Shown: positions 16,044 through 24,465 of the stretch, piece after piece
Numbering within the stretch: the stretch's first letter is position 1
How the letters are laid out: each line of letters starts with the position of its first letter
From: JAVBNW01 sp031551255
GTDB lineage: Bacteria > Bacillota > Clostridia > Christensenellales > UBA1750
DNA: 51,774 bases
Assembly: GCA_031551255.1 (NCBI GenBank)
Contig: JAVBNW010000033.1
Span: forward strand, 1 to 51,774
Direction: 5' to 3'
The notes under the pieces: generated by a model
Told to the model about the DNA's origin: nothing
Seen by the model: only the letters and a program-made list of their open reading frames with translations
Databases searched by the model: none
Position numbers and translations under genes: made by a program

Positions 16044-16736
16044 GTGCACAATCTGCCGACGCTCATCGCCTATGCGCACAAGTGCTTGCAGCCCATACCG
16101 CATTCCAGCAAGAAGCCGCAAAAGTTTCCGTTTCGCGATCGGTACCATCATACGCTCAGGGTGATGGGCTGGTGCGAAAGGCTGCTGGGCCAGGTTCCCG
16201 CGCAGGAAAACATCGTGCTTGCGGCGGCTGCGCTACACGACATCGGTTATGCGGTCAGCGCCGAGGATCACGCGGCACACGGCGCCCAGATGGCCGAAGC
16301 GTTTTTGCGCAGCCAGGGTTTTGAGGTATCTTTTGTTGCGAACGTCGCGGATCTCATCGCTCGCCACAGCGATAAGCAACTGCCGATCGACAAGATGTCC
16401 AACGAGCTGATCGTACTGCAGGATGCGGACTGCTTAGACGAAATCGGCGCGATGACAGTTTTGTGGGATGCTCTGGCTGAAGGCGCGCTCGAGGAGCAGG
16501 GGTACGAAAAGGCCTGCCTTCGCATCGAAGAATCCTACCGGCGACTGCGCACGCGGGGCCGGGTGCTCAAAAGCTCATACGGGCAGCAGCTTTATTTAGA
16601 ACGTTTCGGCGTGCTGCGCAAATTTATCGAGCAGGCGAAGTACGAATTGTTTATGCCGCCCCATGCCGCCGCCTGCATTGCGGAATCGCTGCCCGGCGCA
16701 GTGGGCGCGAGCGCCGTTTTGCCACGGAAAGAATAG
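16044..16736 (+). CDS. HD-domain phosphohydrolase
   Basis: HD-domain proteins use paired metal ions to hydrolyse phosphate esters of nucleotides or (p)ppGpp-like molecules. The motifs are ordered as expected: YHHTLRVMGWCERL (first His), ALHDIGYAV (HD), HAAHGAQMAEAFLRSQGF, VADLIARHSDKQLPID (His) and VLQDADCLDEIGAMT (late Asp). The substrate is unknown. A TATACT box at 16007-16012 places transcription start near 16019. The ATG at 16023 would be almost leaderless, so GTG at 16044 with GGGGG eight bases upstream is preferred; conserved sequence starts after both. It ends at a good terminator and is divergent from the minus-strand gene at 15371-15892. Confidence 0.8.
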   Translation: MHNLPTLIAYAHKCLQPIPHSSKKPQKFPFRDRYHHTLRVMGWCERLLGQVPAQENIVLAAAALHDIGYAVSAEDHAAHGAQMAEAFLRSQGFEVSFVANVADLIARHSDKQLPIDKMSNELIVLQDADCLDEIGAMTVLWDALAEGALEEQGYEKACLRIEESYRRLRTRGRVLKSSYGQQLYLERFGVLRKFIEQAKYELFMPPHAAACIAESLPGAVGASAVLPRKE

Positions 16737-16758
16737 GCGGGGTTGGTCGCAATGCAAA

Positions 16759-16799
16759 CAGGCCCTTCGGCAAACCGCTTTGCCGAGGGCCTGTTTTTT
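16759..16799 (+). terminator. Rho-independent terminator after the HD-domain gene
   Basis: Stem CAGGCCCTTCGGCAAA / TTTGCCGAGGGCCTG with one bulge, loop CCGC, followed by TTTTTT. From here to the glpK stop (16990) about 190 bases hold nothing recognisable. Confidence 0.9.
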
Positions 16800-16989
16800 C
16801 TCCGACGGATCGTTTTGGGCGATCAAACTTCAGGATGTTTGCCCGAAGGTATGGCGGTGCGGCCACGAGGCATTGTCTGGAAAACATCCAAATGCAGACA
16901 TTCTCACCGAAGCATGGGCAACATAGCCCCTATCGGCGCCCAAATCGAAACCCCATACCGGCTTTAGCGCCACGCCGGAAGCAAAAGTT

Positions 16990-18480
16990 TCACTCCTCCG
17001 CCCACCCCTTCGCCCTGTCTATCGCGCGTTTCCAACCGCGAATCTTTTGCTCGCGCGCGGAGGCATCCTTAGCGGGCTCAAACGCCGTATCCTGCTGCCA
17101 CAGCGTGGAGAGCTCATTCTTGCCGCTCCACACCCCGGCCGCCAGCCCGGCCAGATAGGCCGCGCCCAGCGCGGTGGATTCCGTGATGCGCGGGCGCACG
17201 ACGCGTGCTCCTAAAATATCCGCCTGAAACTGCATTAAAAAATTGTTGGCGCTCGCGCCGCCATCCACGCGCATTTGTGCGATGGGGATGCCGCTGTCCG
17301 AGCGCATCGCCTCCACGACGTCCAGCGTCTGCAACGCTATGGATTCAAGAGCCGCGCGCACAATATGCCCCCGACCCGCGCCGCGCGTAAGCCCCACCAG
17401 CGTACCGCGCGCATACATATCCCAATACGGCGCGCCAAGGCCGGTAAAGGCGGGCACCAGGTAAACGCCCTGCGCGTCCGGCACCGAAAGGGCCACCTGC
17501 TCGCTCTCGGCAGCGGTGGAAATGAGCTTGAGCTCGTCTCTAAGCCACTGCACCACCGCGCCCGCCACAAAAATAGAACCCTCCAGCGCAAATTCGCGCT
17601 TCCCCCCGATGGACCAGGCGACGGTTGTGAGCAGGTTGTGGGAGGATTCCACCGGCCGCTCGCCGGTATTCATCAGCAAAAAACAGCCCGTGCCGTAAGT
17701 ATTCTTCGCCATGCCCTTCTCAAAGCACGCTTGCCCGAACAGCGCGGCGTGCTGATCGCCGGCGATGGAGGCGATGGGGATCTCCCTGCCCAGCACATCG
17801 GCGGCGAGCATGCCCGCCAAGCCGCTGGAGGAGACGATCGCGGGCAGCACCGCGCGCGGCACGTCCAGCATGCGCAAAAGCTCATCGTCCCAATCGCCGG
17901 AATGGATATTATAGAGCATCGTGCGGCACGCGTTGGTGTCGTCGGTCACGTGCGCATGCTCCTTAGTCAGGTTCCATATCAACCATGTATCCACCGTGCC
18001 GAAGCACAGCTCCCCCGCCTCGGCGCGGGCGCGGGCGCCCGGCGCGTTGTCCAAGATCCAAGCGACCTTGGTGCCGCTAAAATAGGCGTCGGGCACAAGG
18101 CCGGTTCTTTGCCTTGCGTTTTGCGCCATTCCCTCGCCCTTGAGCCTCTCGATCCTGTCCGCGGTGCGTCTACACTGCCAAACGATGGCATTATAGATGG
18201 GCTTGCCGGTCGCGCGCTCCCAAATCACCGTCGTTTCGCGCTGGTTCGTCACGCCGATGGCCGCAATATCCTGGGCCGCTATGCCGGTTTTTTGCACGGC
18301 ATAGCGCAGCGCTTCCTTTTGCGAACGCAAAATCTCGAAAGGATCGTGCTCCACCCAACCCGGCTGCGGATAGATTTGCGGAAACTCAATGCCGTGCGAG
18401 CCGACAAGCCGTCCGTGTGCGTCGATGACGACGGCTCGCGAGCTCGTCGTGCCCTGATCCAGGGCTACGATGTACTTCAT
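16990..18480 (-). CDS. glpK: Glycerol kinase
   Basis: GlpK phosphorylates glycerol to sn-glycerol 3-phosphate in the cytosol. The 496-residue FGGY-family protein shows ALDQGTTSSRAVVIDAHG (phosphate loop), QPGWVEHDPFEI (glycerol-site Trp/Glu region), GVTNQRETTVIWERATGKPIYNAIVWQCRRT, GTVDTWLIWNLT, SIAGDQHAALFGQACFEKGMAKNTYGTGCFLLMNTG and GLGAPYWDMYARGTLVGLTRGAGRGHIVRAALESIALQT, all close to the family pattern and length. The ATG has GAGGAGG seven bases upstream. No facilitator (glpF) or dehydrogenase (glpD) gene is adjacent, so it stands alone here. Confidence 0.96.
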   Translation of the reverse strand: MKYIVALDQGTTSSRAVVIDAHGRLVGSHGIEFPQIYPQPGWVEHDPFEILRSQKEALRYAVQKTGIAAQDIAAIGVTNQRETTVIWERATGKPIYNAIVWQCRRTADRIERLKGEGMAQNARQRTGLVPDAYFSGTKVAWILDNAPGARARAEAGELCFGTVDTWLIWNLTKEHAHVTDDTNACRTMLYNIHSGDWDDELLRMLDVPRAVLPAIVSSSGLAGMLAADVLGREIPIASIAGDQHAALFGQACFEKGMAKNTYGTGCFLLMNTGERPVESSHNLLTTVAWSIGGKREFALEGSIFVAGAVVQWLRDELKLISTAAESEQVALSVPDAQGVYLVPAFTGLGAPYWDMYARGTLVGLTRGAGRGHIVRAALESIALQTLDVVEAMRSDSGIPIAQMRVDGGASANNFLMQFQADILGARVVRPRITESTALGAAYLAGLAAGVWSGKNELSTLWQQDTAFEPAKDASAREQKIRGWKRAIDRAKGWAEE

Positions 18481-18518
18481 ATGGCTACCTCCTCGCCCTA
18501 CTTAACAATTTCATCCCC

Positions 18519-18527
18519 ATTATAGCA
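18519..18527 (-). promoter_or_regulatory. Extended -10 promoter of glpK
   Basis: Minus-strand TGCTATAAT, 39 bases before the glpK start, without a good -35 box. No obvious catabolite-control operator was seen around it. Confidence 0.5.
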
Positions 18528-18563
18528 AACACCCGGAGTGTGAGGATAGTAGTGCGATAATCT

Positions 18564-18593
18564 TTGTCAATACGCGCCGCACGGGCATACAAT
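18564..18593 (+). promoter_or_regulatory. Promoter of the small gene at 18627
   Basis: TTGTCA (18564-18569), 18-base spacer, TACAAT (18588-18593); transcription would start near 18600, just before an AAGGAGG site. Confidence 0.75.
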
Positions 18594-18626
18594 GGGGTGA
18601 GCCCATCGCATCAAGGAGGAATCTGC

Positions 18627-18911
18627 ATGGATAAGCTGGGTACATACGCGCTGGTTGCGGCGCTCAAGGAGATATCGAAAAAGACTACGCCTCAGCCCGC
18701 GGCAAACGAGCGCTGGATCTCCTTACGCAGCTGCATGAAGGAGCTTGGAGAAACCTCGTTGGAGCCCGCACCGGTCCCTGCGAGGGAGGCGGAGCCCTTC
18801 TCCGCTCCAACAGGCTCCTCGCCGCTTTCCACGACCCCTAAGCGGCGCGACTTTTCCTACATACGCCAGATCGACCAGCGCCACCAAAGCGCGCGCAAGA
18901 GCGGCAACTGA
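18627..18911 (+). CDS. Small protein of unknown function
   Basis: A 94-residue protein with its own promoter, an AAGGAGG site nine bases before the ATG and a strong terminator after it, so it is probably a real gene, though no family is recognised. It begins with a short amphipathic helix (LGTYALVAALKEISKKT), continues with NERWISLRSCMKELGE, and has a proline/serine-rich middle (PAPVPAREAEPFSAPTGSSPLSTTP) and a basic C-terminus (KRRDFSYIRQIDQRHQSARKS). It has no transmembrane segment and one cysteine. The composition suggests a flexible adaptor or nucleic-acid-associated protein, but this is a guess. It is divergent from glpK. Confidence 0.6.
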   Translation: MDKLGTYALVAALKEISKKTTPQPAANERWISLRSCMKELGETSLEPAPVPAREAEPFSAPTGSSPLSTTPKRRDFSYIRQIDQRHQSARKSGN

Positions 18912-18939
18912 TCTTCGCCCTACAATACCATCCACCGTG

Positions 18940-18975
18940 ACGTCAAAAAAGTGGCTTATGCCACTTTTTTGACGT
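18940..18975. terminator. Bidirectional terminator between the small gene and purC
   Basis: Perfect 16-bp hairpin, ACGTCAAAAAAGTGGC and its complement with loop TTAT. Each arm provides the A6/T6 tract for one direction, serving both the plus-strand small gene and minus-strand purC. Confidence 0.9.
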
Positions 18976-19013
18976 GTAACTCCGGTATATCAAGGCTAAG
19001 GCGCGCAATCCGA

Positions 19014-19691
19014 TCAGCCGCACACCAGAGGAACCAATTCCAGAGGCCCGACAATCTTTCCGTCTTTGTAAACGCGCATGTTGCCGGCGGAGATTTCGTC
19101 GATCAGCGCCACCTTACCATCGATTCGACCGAACTCAAGCTTGATATCGTACAGCTCCATGCCTTTTTTCGCGAGCTCGTCCTTCACCATGCGGGAGATC
19201 TTCTGCGTAAGCGCCTTGAGCTCTTCATATTCGGCATCCGTCAAAATACCCAGCATGCTCAGCGCGTCCTTGGAGATCGGCGGATCCTGCCGCTCGTCGT
19301 CCTTAAGCGTGATCTCGACAAACGCGTCGAGCGGCTGCCCCTCCTTCGCATAAGCGCCGTAGCGCCGCATGAAGCTGCCCACCGCGCGAAAGCGGCATAT
19401 GACCTCCAGGCCGCCGCCAAACATCGTAGCCGGGCGCACGGTCATGGTGGCGTTATCAAGATCGGCCCTTACGTAGTGCGTCGGAATGCCCGCCGCCTGA
19501 ATCTTGCGGAAAAAATAATCCGTCAGCCGCAGGCCGCCCTTGCCCAGGCCCTCGATGGACAGGCCCACCGTGTTGGCGCCGGGGTCGAACACGCCGTTTT
19601 CGCCAGTCGCGTCGTCTTTGAACTTCAGCAGATAGGTGCCGTCCTCAAGATCGTAGACCGTCTTGGTCTTTCCTTCGTACACGTGCTTCAT
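19014..19691 (-). CDS. purC: Phosphoribosylaminoimidazole-succinocarboxamide (SAICAR) synthase
   Basis: PurC joins aspartate to CAIR with ATP in purine biosynthesis. The 225-residue protein carries MKHVYEGKTKTVYDLEDGTYLLKFKDDATGENG at the N-terminus (ATP-binding strand and DD-T region), MVKDELAKKGMELYDIKLEFGRIDGKVALIDEISAGNMRVYKDGK near the C-terminus, matching signature II (LxDxKxEFG and the Mg-binding IDExS). Start 19691 has AAAGGAG eight bases upstream and starts at the canonical Y/EGKTK position. It stands alone, away from other pur genes. Confidence 0.95.
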   Translation of the reverse strand: MKHVYEGKTKTVYDLEDGTYLLKFKDDATGENGVFDPGANTVGLSIEGLGKGGLRLTDYFFRKIQAAGIPTHYVRADLDNATMTVRPATMFGGGLEVICRFRAVGSFMRRYGAYAKEGQPLDAFVEITLKDDERQDPPISKDALSMLGILTDAEYEELKALTQKISRMVKDELAKKGMELYDIKLEFGRIDGKVALIDEISAGNMRVYKDGKIVGPLELVPLVCG

Positions 19692-19776
19692 GTTCGCTTC
19701 TCCTTTGTGTCCAATCTCCCTGGCCGGCACAAGCGCCGCATGGGGTAACGGGGTTCGAACCTATGCCCGGAACGCC

Positions 19777-19805
19777 ATTATACTGCAAAAAAATCCATGA
19801 AGTAA
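19777..19805 (-). promoter_or_regulatory. Sigma-A promoter of purC
   Basis: Minus-strand TTACTT (19800-19805), 17-base spacer with a T7 run, TATAAT (19777-19782). The leader of about 80 bases shows no purine-riboswitch-like three-way junction. Confidence 0.8.
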
Positions 19806-19912
19806 ACCGGCCTGCGAAAAAATCTCGCGTATTCTTGCGCAAATGCTGAATTCTTCCATTCATACCTTGGCAAATTTCCACACAAGCTACGAAAAAAGAA
19901 CAGGTGATGAAT

Positions 19913-20593
19913 ATGCGCAAACGCATCGCGCTCTTTGTGCTGGCCGCCGTGCTGCTGGCCGGCATCCCCACCATGGCCGAGGCCGCGTCGCTCGCCTGGG
20001 GCTCGACCGGCGAGCAGGTGAGGCAGGTACAGCAAAAGCTCAAACAGTGGGGCTATTACGACGGCGCGGTGGACGGCGTCTACGGCCAGGGTACCTACAA
20101 CGCGGTTGTAAAATTCCAAAAGAAAAACGGCCTTACTGCCGACGGCGTGGTGGGGGCAGGCACCGCAGCCGCGATCGGGATTACGCTAAGCGGCACGGGC
20201 GGTTCCACAACCACATCCTCGCAGCCTTCGCGCGGCACAAGCAACGGGGATCTTACGCTGCTTGCGCGGCTCGTACACGGCGAGGCCCGCGGCGAGCCTT
20301 ACAAGGGAAAAGTCGCCGTGGCGGCGGTTGTTCTCAACCGCGTGAAGCATCCCTCGTTTCCCAATACAATCGCCGGGGTAATCTACCAGGCCGGAGCGTT
20401 TGACGCGGTGACCGACGGGCAGATCAACCTGAGCCCGGATGCCGAATCCTTACGAGCTGCCCGCGATGCGATGAACGGGTGGGATCCGACCGGGGGCTGC
20501 CTTTATTACTACAATCCTTCGACCGCCACCGCATCGTGGATCTGGAGCCGCCAAATCTACATGGTGATCGGTAAACACAACTTCGCGGTATAG
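19913..20593 (+). CDS. sleB: Spore cortex-lytic enzyme SleB
   Basis: SleB is a lytic transglycosylase stored in the spore that degrades cortex peptidoglycan during germination. The 226-residue protein has a signal peptide (RIALFVLAAVLLAGIPTMAEA), a peptidoglycan-binding domain (WGSTGEQVRQVQQKLKQWGYYDGAVDGVYGQGTYNAVVKFQKKNGLTADGVVG), a Ser/Thr linker, and the SleB/CwlJ hydrolase_2 domain (LARLVHGEARGEPYKGKVAVAAVVLNRVKHPSFPNTIAGVIYQ...AFDAVTDGQIN...) with the catalytic Glu in HGEARGE. The ATG at 19913 with AGGTGA five bases upstream is preferred to GTG 19904 and ATG 19907. It forms an operon with ypeB, its known partner. Confidence 0.93.
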   Translation: MRKRIALFVLAAVLLAGIPTMAEAASLAWGSTGEQVRQVQQKLKQWGYYDGAVDGVYGQGTYNAVVKFQKKNGLTADGVVGAGTAAAIGITLSGTGGSTTTSSQPSRGTSNGDLTLLARLVHGEARGEPYKGKVAVAAVVLNRVKHPSFPNTIAGVIYQAGAFDAVTDGQINLSPDAESLRAARDAMNGWDPTGGCLYYYNPSTATASWIWSRQIYMVIGKHNFAV

Positions 20594-20603
20594 GAGGCGC
20601 AGG

Positions 20604-21926
20604 ATGCATACGACCATCCGCAAATATCTTCTGCCCGCCGTTTTGATCGTTGCGCTCGTAGCGGCCGTGTGCTGGGCCGTATATGAGCGGCGCAGGCAGG
20701 AGACATACCGCACCAATCTCGAAAGCATGTACGAACGCTCGTTTTTCGAGTTGGTGGACAGCGTTGGCAATATGGAGGTGCAACTTTCCAAGCTGCTGAT
20801 CACCGAAACCCCGGAAATCAGCCTGAACCTCCTGTCCGACATCAGCCATAAAGCGGACGGCGCACAGGCGGCTTTTTCGCTGCTGCCCGCGCGCAATACC
20901 GAAGGCACGGCCAAATTCGTCAACCAAATTGGAGATTATTGCCAAAGCCTTTCCCAACGCGTCGCGCAGGGGCAGCCGCTGAGCTCCGAGCAGCGCGATC
21001 AACTGCTGACGCTGCGCGACAGGCTCACCACGCTTGGCAACCAAATGCGGGATGTGCAGGCGCAGACGATCTCGGGCGGCGAAAGCTTGTGGAGCGCCGC
21101 GTTTCTCACGGCGGGGGAAGATCCGCCCGCCGTCGCGCCGCTGGACGAGCTGAACCACACCGGAGTCGACTACCCTTCGCTCGTATACGACGGCCCGTTT
21201 TCCGATGCCCGCGATAACCCGCCCAAGGGCCTGAGCGGCGCGTGGGTAGATTATGCCGAGGCTGAGCGGCTGGCGCGCGCGTTTGTGGGCGAAAGCCGGG
21301 TGGAGTGGACGATGCCCTCGTCCGACGGCGCGGGGGATATTCCAACGTTCGGCGTCGAAATGATGCTCTCGCGCGACGGCGTCGTAACCGTGCAGGTGAC
21401 AAAACAGGGCGGGCACATTTTGTGGATGGTATCCGAGCGGATACCGGATGGCGCCACATACGACATCAACCAGTGCTACGATGCGGCGCTCGCGTTCATG
21501 GCCGCTCGAGGCTACCCGGAAGTGACGCTCAGCTACTACCAGGCGTACGACGGGGTGGCGGTGTTCAACCTGATTCCGGTCGAGGAAGGCGTACTTTTGT
21601 ATCCGGACCTGATCAAGCTGCAAATCTCGATGCAGACGTGCCAGATTATCGGCATCGAGGCGGGCAACTATTTGCGCAACCACGCGCCGCGCGAGCTGCC
21701 AAGCGTGAAGGTGACGCTTGAGGAGGCGCTGCTGCTGGCAACGCGGCTGGATGTCGTTAAAACGCAGCTGGCGCTCATCCCAAAGCTCAGCCGCGAGATT
21801 CTGTGTCACGAAATCACGGGTACGTTCCTGGGAGATAATTACATTCTCTATGTCGACGCCGAAACCGGCAAGGAGATCGACCTGTTCAAAATTCTGGATA
21901 CAGATGGCGGGCAGCTGGCGATGTAG
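20604..21926 (+). CDS. ypeB: Germination protein YpeB
   Basis: YpeB is needed to localise and stabilise SleB in the spore membrane. The 440-residue protein has an N-terminal transmembrane helix (YLLPAVLIVALVAAVCWAVYE), a long helical N-terminal domain (YERSFFELVDSVGNMEVQLSKLLITETPEISLNLLSDISHKADGAQAAFSLLP), and C-terminal repeated PepSY-like units (for example QCYDAALAFMAARGYPEVTLSYYQAYDGVAVFNLIPVEEGVLLYPDLIKLQI and VTLEEALLLATRLDVVKTQLALIP). The start has GGAGG six bases upstream and lies ten bases after sleB. Order and content match the conserved sleB-ypeB operon. Confidence 0.93.
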   Translation: MHTTIRKYLLPAVLIVALVAAVCWAVYERRRQETYRTNLESMYERSFFELVDSVGNMEVQLSKLLITETPEISLNLLSDISHKADGAQAAFSLLPARNTEGTAKFVNQIGDYCQSLSQRVAQGQPLSSEQRDQLLTLRDRLTTLGNQMRDVQAQTISGGESLWSAAFLTAGEDPPAVAPLDELNHTGVDYPSLVYDGPFSDARDNPPKGLSGAWVDYAEAERLARAFVGESRVEWTMPSSDGAGDIPTFGVEMMLSRDGVVTVQVTKQGGHILWMVSERIPDGATYDINQCYDAALAFMAARGYPEVTLSYYQAYDGVAVFNLIPVEEGVLLYPDLIKLQISMQTCQIIGIEAGNYLRNHAPRELPSVKVTLEEALLLATRLDVVKTQLALIPKLSREILCHEITGTFLGDNYILYVDAETGKEIDLFKILDTDGGQLAM

Positions 21927-21961
21927 GGCTGCCGTAGTTCTAAATCTCTGTGTACAAAAAG

Positions 21962-22001
21962 CGATGCGGGAGGGCGGTTTTGTGACCGCCCCCCCGCATC
22001 G
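21962..22001 (+). terminator. Hairpin terminator after sleB-ypeB
   Basis: Long GC-rich stem, CGATGCGGG-A-GGGCGGT with ACCGCCC-C-CCCGCATCG, one mismatch, 6-base loop, then GTTCCATTC. It lacks a full T run but is well placed between convergent genes. Confidence 0.65.
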
Positions 22002-22059
22002 TTCCATTCAAAACCCGCGAACGCAAGGTGACACGCGAAAGCCCGATGATCCGCCTTGG

Positions 22060-22455
22060 TTAATTTTTGCTTACGCCTATAACATTTCCGCGCTCATCCG
22101 TTACATATTTCCCCTTCGACATATCCAAAATGACGTACTCATTCCCCCACTTATCCTGCGTAACGGCGCATTTTCCTATCGGGATATTGAACGGACCGTT
22201 CAGTATCTTGCCGCCCGCACGAAGAATTGTTTGCACCGCGTCGGCCACCGAATCCACCTTAAAGTCGACGTTCATCCGCTTTCTGTCGGTCTGTAGTACG
22301 ACTTCGGCAATGTCGCTCTCCATGCCCAGACCGGCCGAAGTATCAGCGCGCCAGAGCAATTTCAGCCCTAAACCACCACAATAATACTCAATGCCTTCGT
22401 TCAGGTCGGAAACATATAGTTCTATGCAATCGACGCTGTGAAATAGGCTCAACAC
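22060..22455 (-). CDS. VOC-superfamily protein (glyoxalase-like)
   Basis: A 131-residue vicinal-oxygen-chelate protein. VDCIELYVSDLNEGIEYYCGGLGLKLLWRAD is the classical first beta-alpha unit, DIAEVVLQTDRKRMNVDFKVDSVADAVQTILRAGGKIL the middle, and AVTQDKWGNEYVILDMSKGKY the C-terminal strand with the conserved D..GN segment. The substrate is unknown. The start is GTG at 22455 with GAGGGGG upstream. It is convergent with the sleB-ypeB operon and is only distantly similar to the VOC protein at 2819-3199. Confidence 0.85.
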   Translation of the reverse strand: MLSLFHSVDCIELYVSDLNEGIEYYCGGLGLKLLWRADTSAGLGMESDIAEVVLQTDRKRMNVDFKVDSVADAVQTILRAGGKILNGPFNIPIGKCAVTQDKWGNEYVILDMSKGKYVTDERGNVIGVSKN

Positions 22456-22633
22456 GATGCCCCCTCGCCCATGGTTCTGCTTGTAGCCCCATGATCATAG
22501 CACTTTACCGCAACCTGTGGCAATTTTTTAGCTATCGGCATCGCCGTTTTCTTAACCTATGCTCTGCGCTACGCATGGCCTTGTAGGCCCATCCTTCCTC
22601 TGCTACAATGGGCCAAACAAAGGAGGAGTGCCC

Positions 22634-23491
22634 ATGGGAGCCTTGCTCGCCGCAACCTGGAAGCCCGCGCTGCCCGCCGTTGTGGCCACCGCGCCGTTGC
22701 TTACCCAGGGAACCATCAGCGCGCAGGAAGCTGCGCTGGCCGTGTGCCGCCATGTGGAGGACGACCCTGGGGATCCGTCCGTCGGCTACGGAGGCCTGCC
22801 CAACGCACAGGGCGAAATGGAGCTCGACGCCGCGGTTATGGATGGCGCGACGCTGCGCTCGGGCGCGGTGATCGGCCTTGGCGACGTGCGCCATCCGGTG
22901 GACGTCGCACACGCGGTGATGGAGCGCACGCCGCACATCGCCCTGGCGGGCCGGGGCGCCGACGCGTTTGCGGCGTCCATCGGCGCGCCCAGAGGCAACA
23001 TGCTCTCCCCCGAAGCTGCCGAGGCGTATGCCGCCTGGAAGGAAGAGCCCACGTCTCCTTCCGGCAAGGACACCGTGTGCGCCATCGCACTTAATCCTGC
23101 CGGACATTTCGCCATCGCGGCATCGACGAGCGGCCTTCGATGGAAGCTGCCGGGGCGCGTCAGCGATACGGCGCTGTGCGGCTGCGGGTTTTACTGCGAC
23201 GACCGCGTGGGCGCTGCGGTGGCGACCGGCCTTGGAGAGGATATCGTACGCGGCTGCCTTTCCTTCGGCGCGGTGCTCTTGATGGAGCAAGGCGCGTCGC
23301 CCCAGGAGGCGTGCGAGCAAATCCTTCTTCGCCTGCTGCGCCGCGTAAAGATCACATCGCAAATCGCCCTGCTGTGCGCCGACCGGCAAGGAAACTTCGC
23401 CGCGGCGGCCAACCATGGCGAATTCGTCGTAGCCGCGGGCGGCGCGGGGCTTGCAAGCGGCCTGTTCCCGGCGCGCGTGCTTGCGCCATGA
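22634..23491 (+). CDS. N4-glycosylasparaginase / isoaspartyl peptidase-like N-terminal nucleophile hydrolase
   Basis: A 285-residue member of the asparaginase_2 (peptidase T2) family, which cleaves itself to free a threonine nucleophile. The expected order is present: EAALAVCRHVEDDPGDPSVGYGGLPNAQGEMELDAAVMDG in the alpha chain, then GKDTVCAIALNPAGHFAIAASTSGLRWKLPGRVSDTALCGCGFYCDDRVGAAVATGLGED, where Thr of KDTV is the probable nucleophile. The family includes aspartylglucosaminidases and isoaspartyl dipeptidases; SVGYGGLPN is closer to the glycosylasparaginase branch. AAAGGAGGAG precedes the ATG at 22634. The stop overlaps the ispE start as ATGA, an odd pairing of functions. Confidence 0.85.
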   Translation: MGALLAATWKPALPAVVATAPLLTQGTISAQEAALAVCRHVEDDPGDPSVGYGGLPNAQGEMELDAAVMDGATLRSGAVIGLGDVRHPVDVAHAVMERTPHIALAGRGADAFAASIGAPRGNMLSPEAAEAYAAWKEEPTSPSGKDTVCAIALNPAGHFAIAASTSGLRWKLPGRVSDTALCGCGFYCDDRVGAAVATGLGEDIVRGCLSFGAVLLMEQGASPQEACEQILLRLLRRVKITSQIALLCADRQGNFAAAANHGEFVVAAGGAGLASGLFPARVLAP

Positions 23492-24363
23492 TGCGGGCGC
23501 TGGCGGCGGCCAAACTTAACTTTGCGCTGGACGTGATCGGAAAGCGCGCCGATGGCTACCACGAGGTCGACATGATTCTACAATCAATTTCGCTGTATGA
23601 CGAGTTGACCGCCGAGCCTTCGGGCGAGCTTGCGCTGTGGGTGCAGGGCGACGCCCCCGCCGGTGCGGACAACCTCGTACTACGCGCGGCAAACGCGCTT
23701 AGGGAGGCCGCCGGTTGCGCAAAGGGTGCATCGCTCCGGCTTACCAAGCGCATTCCTACCGCCGCCGGGCTGGGCGGCGGCAGCGCGGATGCGGCGGCGG
23801 CCCTCCAAGTGCTTAACAGATTATGGAGTTGTGGATTTTCAGAGGTGCAGCTTGCGGCAATCGGCGCAAAGCTTGGCTCGGATATTCCGTTTTGCGTGCG
23901 CGGGGGCACCATGCGGGCAACCGGAACCGGTATTGCCCTTTCCCCCCTGCCCACCCCCGCGCCCATGGCACTGCTCGTGCTCAGGCCGTGCGACGGCGTC
24001 TCCACCCAGGACGTATACGGCGCTCTTAGGCTTCATGAGCCGCGCGACAGAGCGGATATCCCCGCGGCGGCGGCGGCTCTTGACGCGGGCGACCTTCGCG
24101 GGCTATGCGCGGCGATGCGCAATTCCCTGGAGGCCGTTACGCTTGCGGTGCGCCCGCAAGTCGGCGAGGCCATCCGCGCTATGCTGGCGCTCGGCGCGCT
24201 GGGCGCGCACATGTCGGGCAGCGGCCCTGCGGTGTTCGGCGTCTTCGAAAAAGAGGAGGACGCCGTCAAGGCGCGGCGCGCGCTGGGGGGCGAGGTATGC
24301 TTTCCGGTCTCGCGCGGCATCGTTATCGAGCCCGTAAAAGGCGGCAAGCCCTGCTCCCTATGA
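23488..24363 (+). CDS. ispE: 4-diphosphocytidyl-2-C-methyl-D-erythritol kinase
   Basis: IspE phosphorylates CDP-methylerythritol in the MEP isoprenoid pathway. The 291-residue GHMP-family kinase has AAAKLNFALDVIGKRADGYHEVDMILQSISLYD at the N-terminus, the ATP loop RIPTAAGLGGGSADAAAALQ, SDIPFCVRGGTMRATGTG, and the C-terminal GALGAHMSGSGPAVFGVFE. The start (ATG 23488, followed by another ATG at 23491) overlaps the upstream stop codon and is translationally coupled. It ends before a good terminator. Confidence 0.95.
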   Translation: MMRALAAAKLNFALDVIGKRADGYHEVDMILQSISLYDELTAEPSGELALWVQGDAPAGADNLVLRAANALREAAGCAKGASLRLTKRIPTAAGLGGGSADAAAALQVLNRLWSCGFSEVQLAAIGAKLGSDIPFCVRGGTMRATGTGIALSPLPTPAPMALLVLRPCDGVSTQDVYGALRLHEPRDRADIPAAAAALDAGDLRGLCAAMRNSLEAVTLAVRPQVGEAIRAMLALGALGAHMSGSGPAVFGVFEKEEDAVKARRALGGEVCFPVSRGIVIEPVKGGKPCSL

Positions 24364-24389
24364 TCCGTTGAGATGGTTTTCAGTCGCAA

Positions 24390-24434
24390 GGCGGCATAGC
24401 GCTGTAATATGCGCACATGCCGCCCTTTTCTTTT
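24390..24434 (+). terminator. Rho-independent terminator after ispE
   Basis: GGCGGCAT / ATGCCGCC outer stem with an inner GCGC/GCGC pairing, followed by TTTTCTTTT. Confidence 0.85.
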
Positions 24435-24465
24435 CCCGAATGAAAGCGTTATCTTAGCTTCGCGC

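Noticed and set aside
19741..19770. GGTTCGAACC, resembling a tRNA T-arm, upstream of purC; a similar GGTTCGACTCC near 45668
   Set aside because: Neither has an acceptor stem, D-arm or anticodon arm at the right distance; both lie in leader or promoter regions.
20424..22007. 527-residue minus-strand open frame
   Set aside because: It is antisense to sleB and ypeB, Arg/His/Ala-rich and has no motif, so it is a shadow of G+C-rich codons. The same applies to long antisense frames over glpK (17275-18525), pnp (13070-14413) and the M16 gene (11340-12494).
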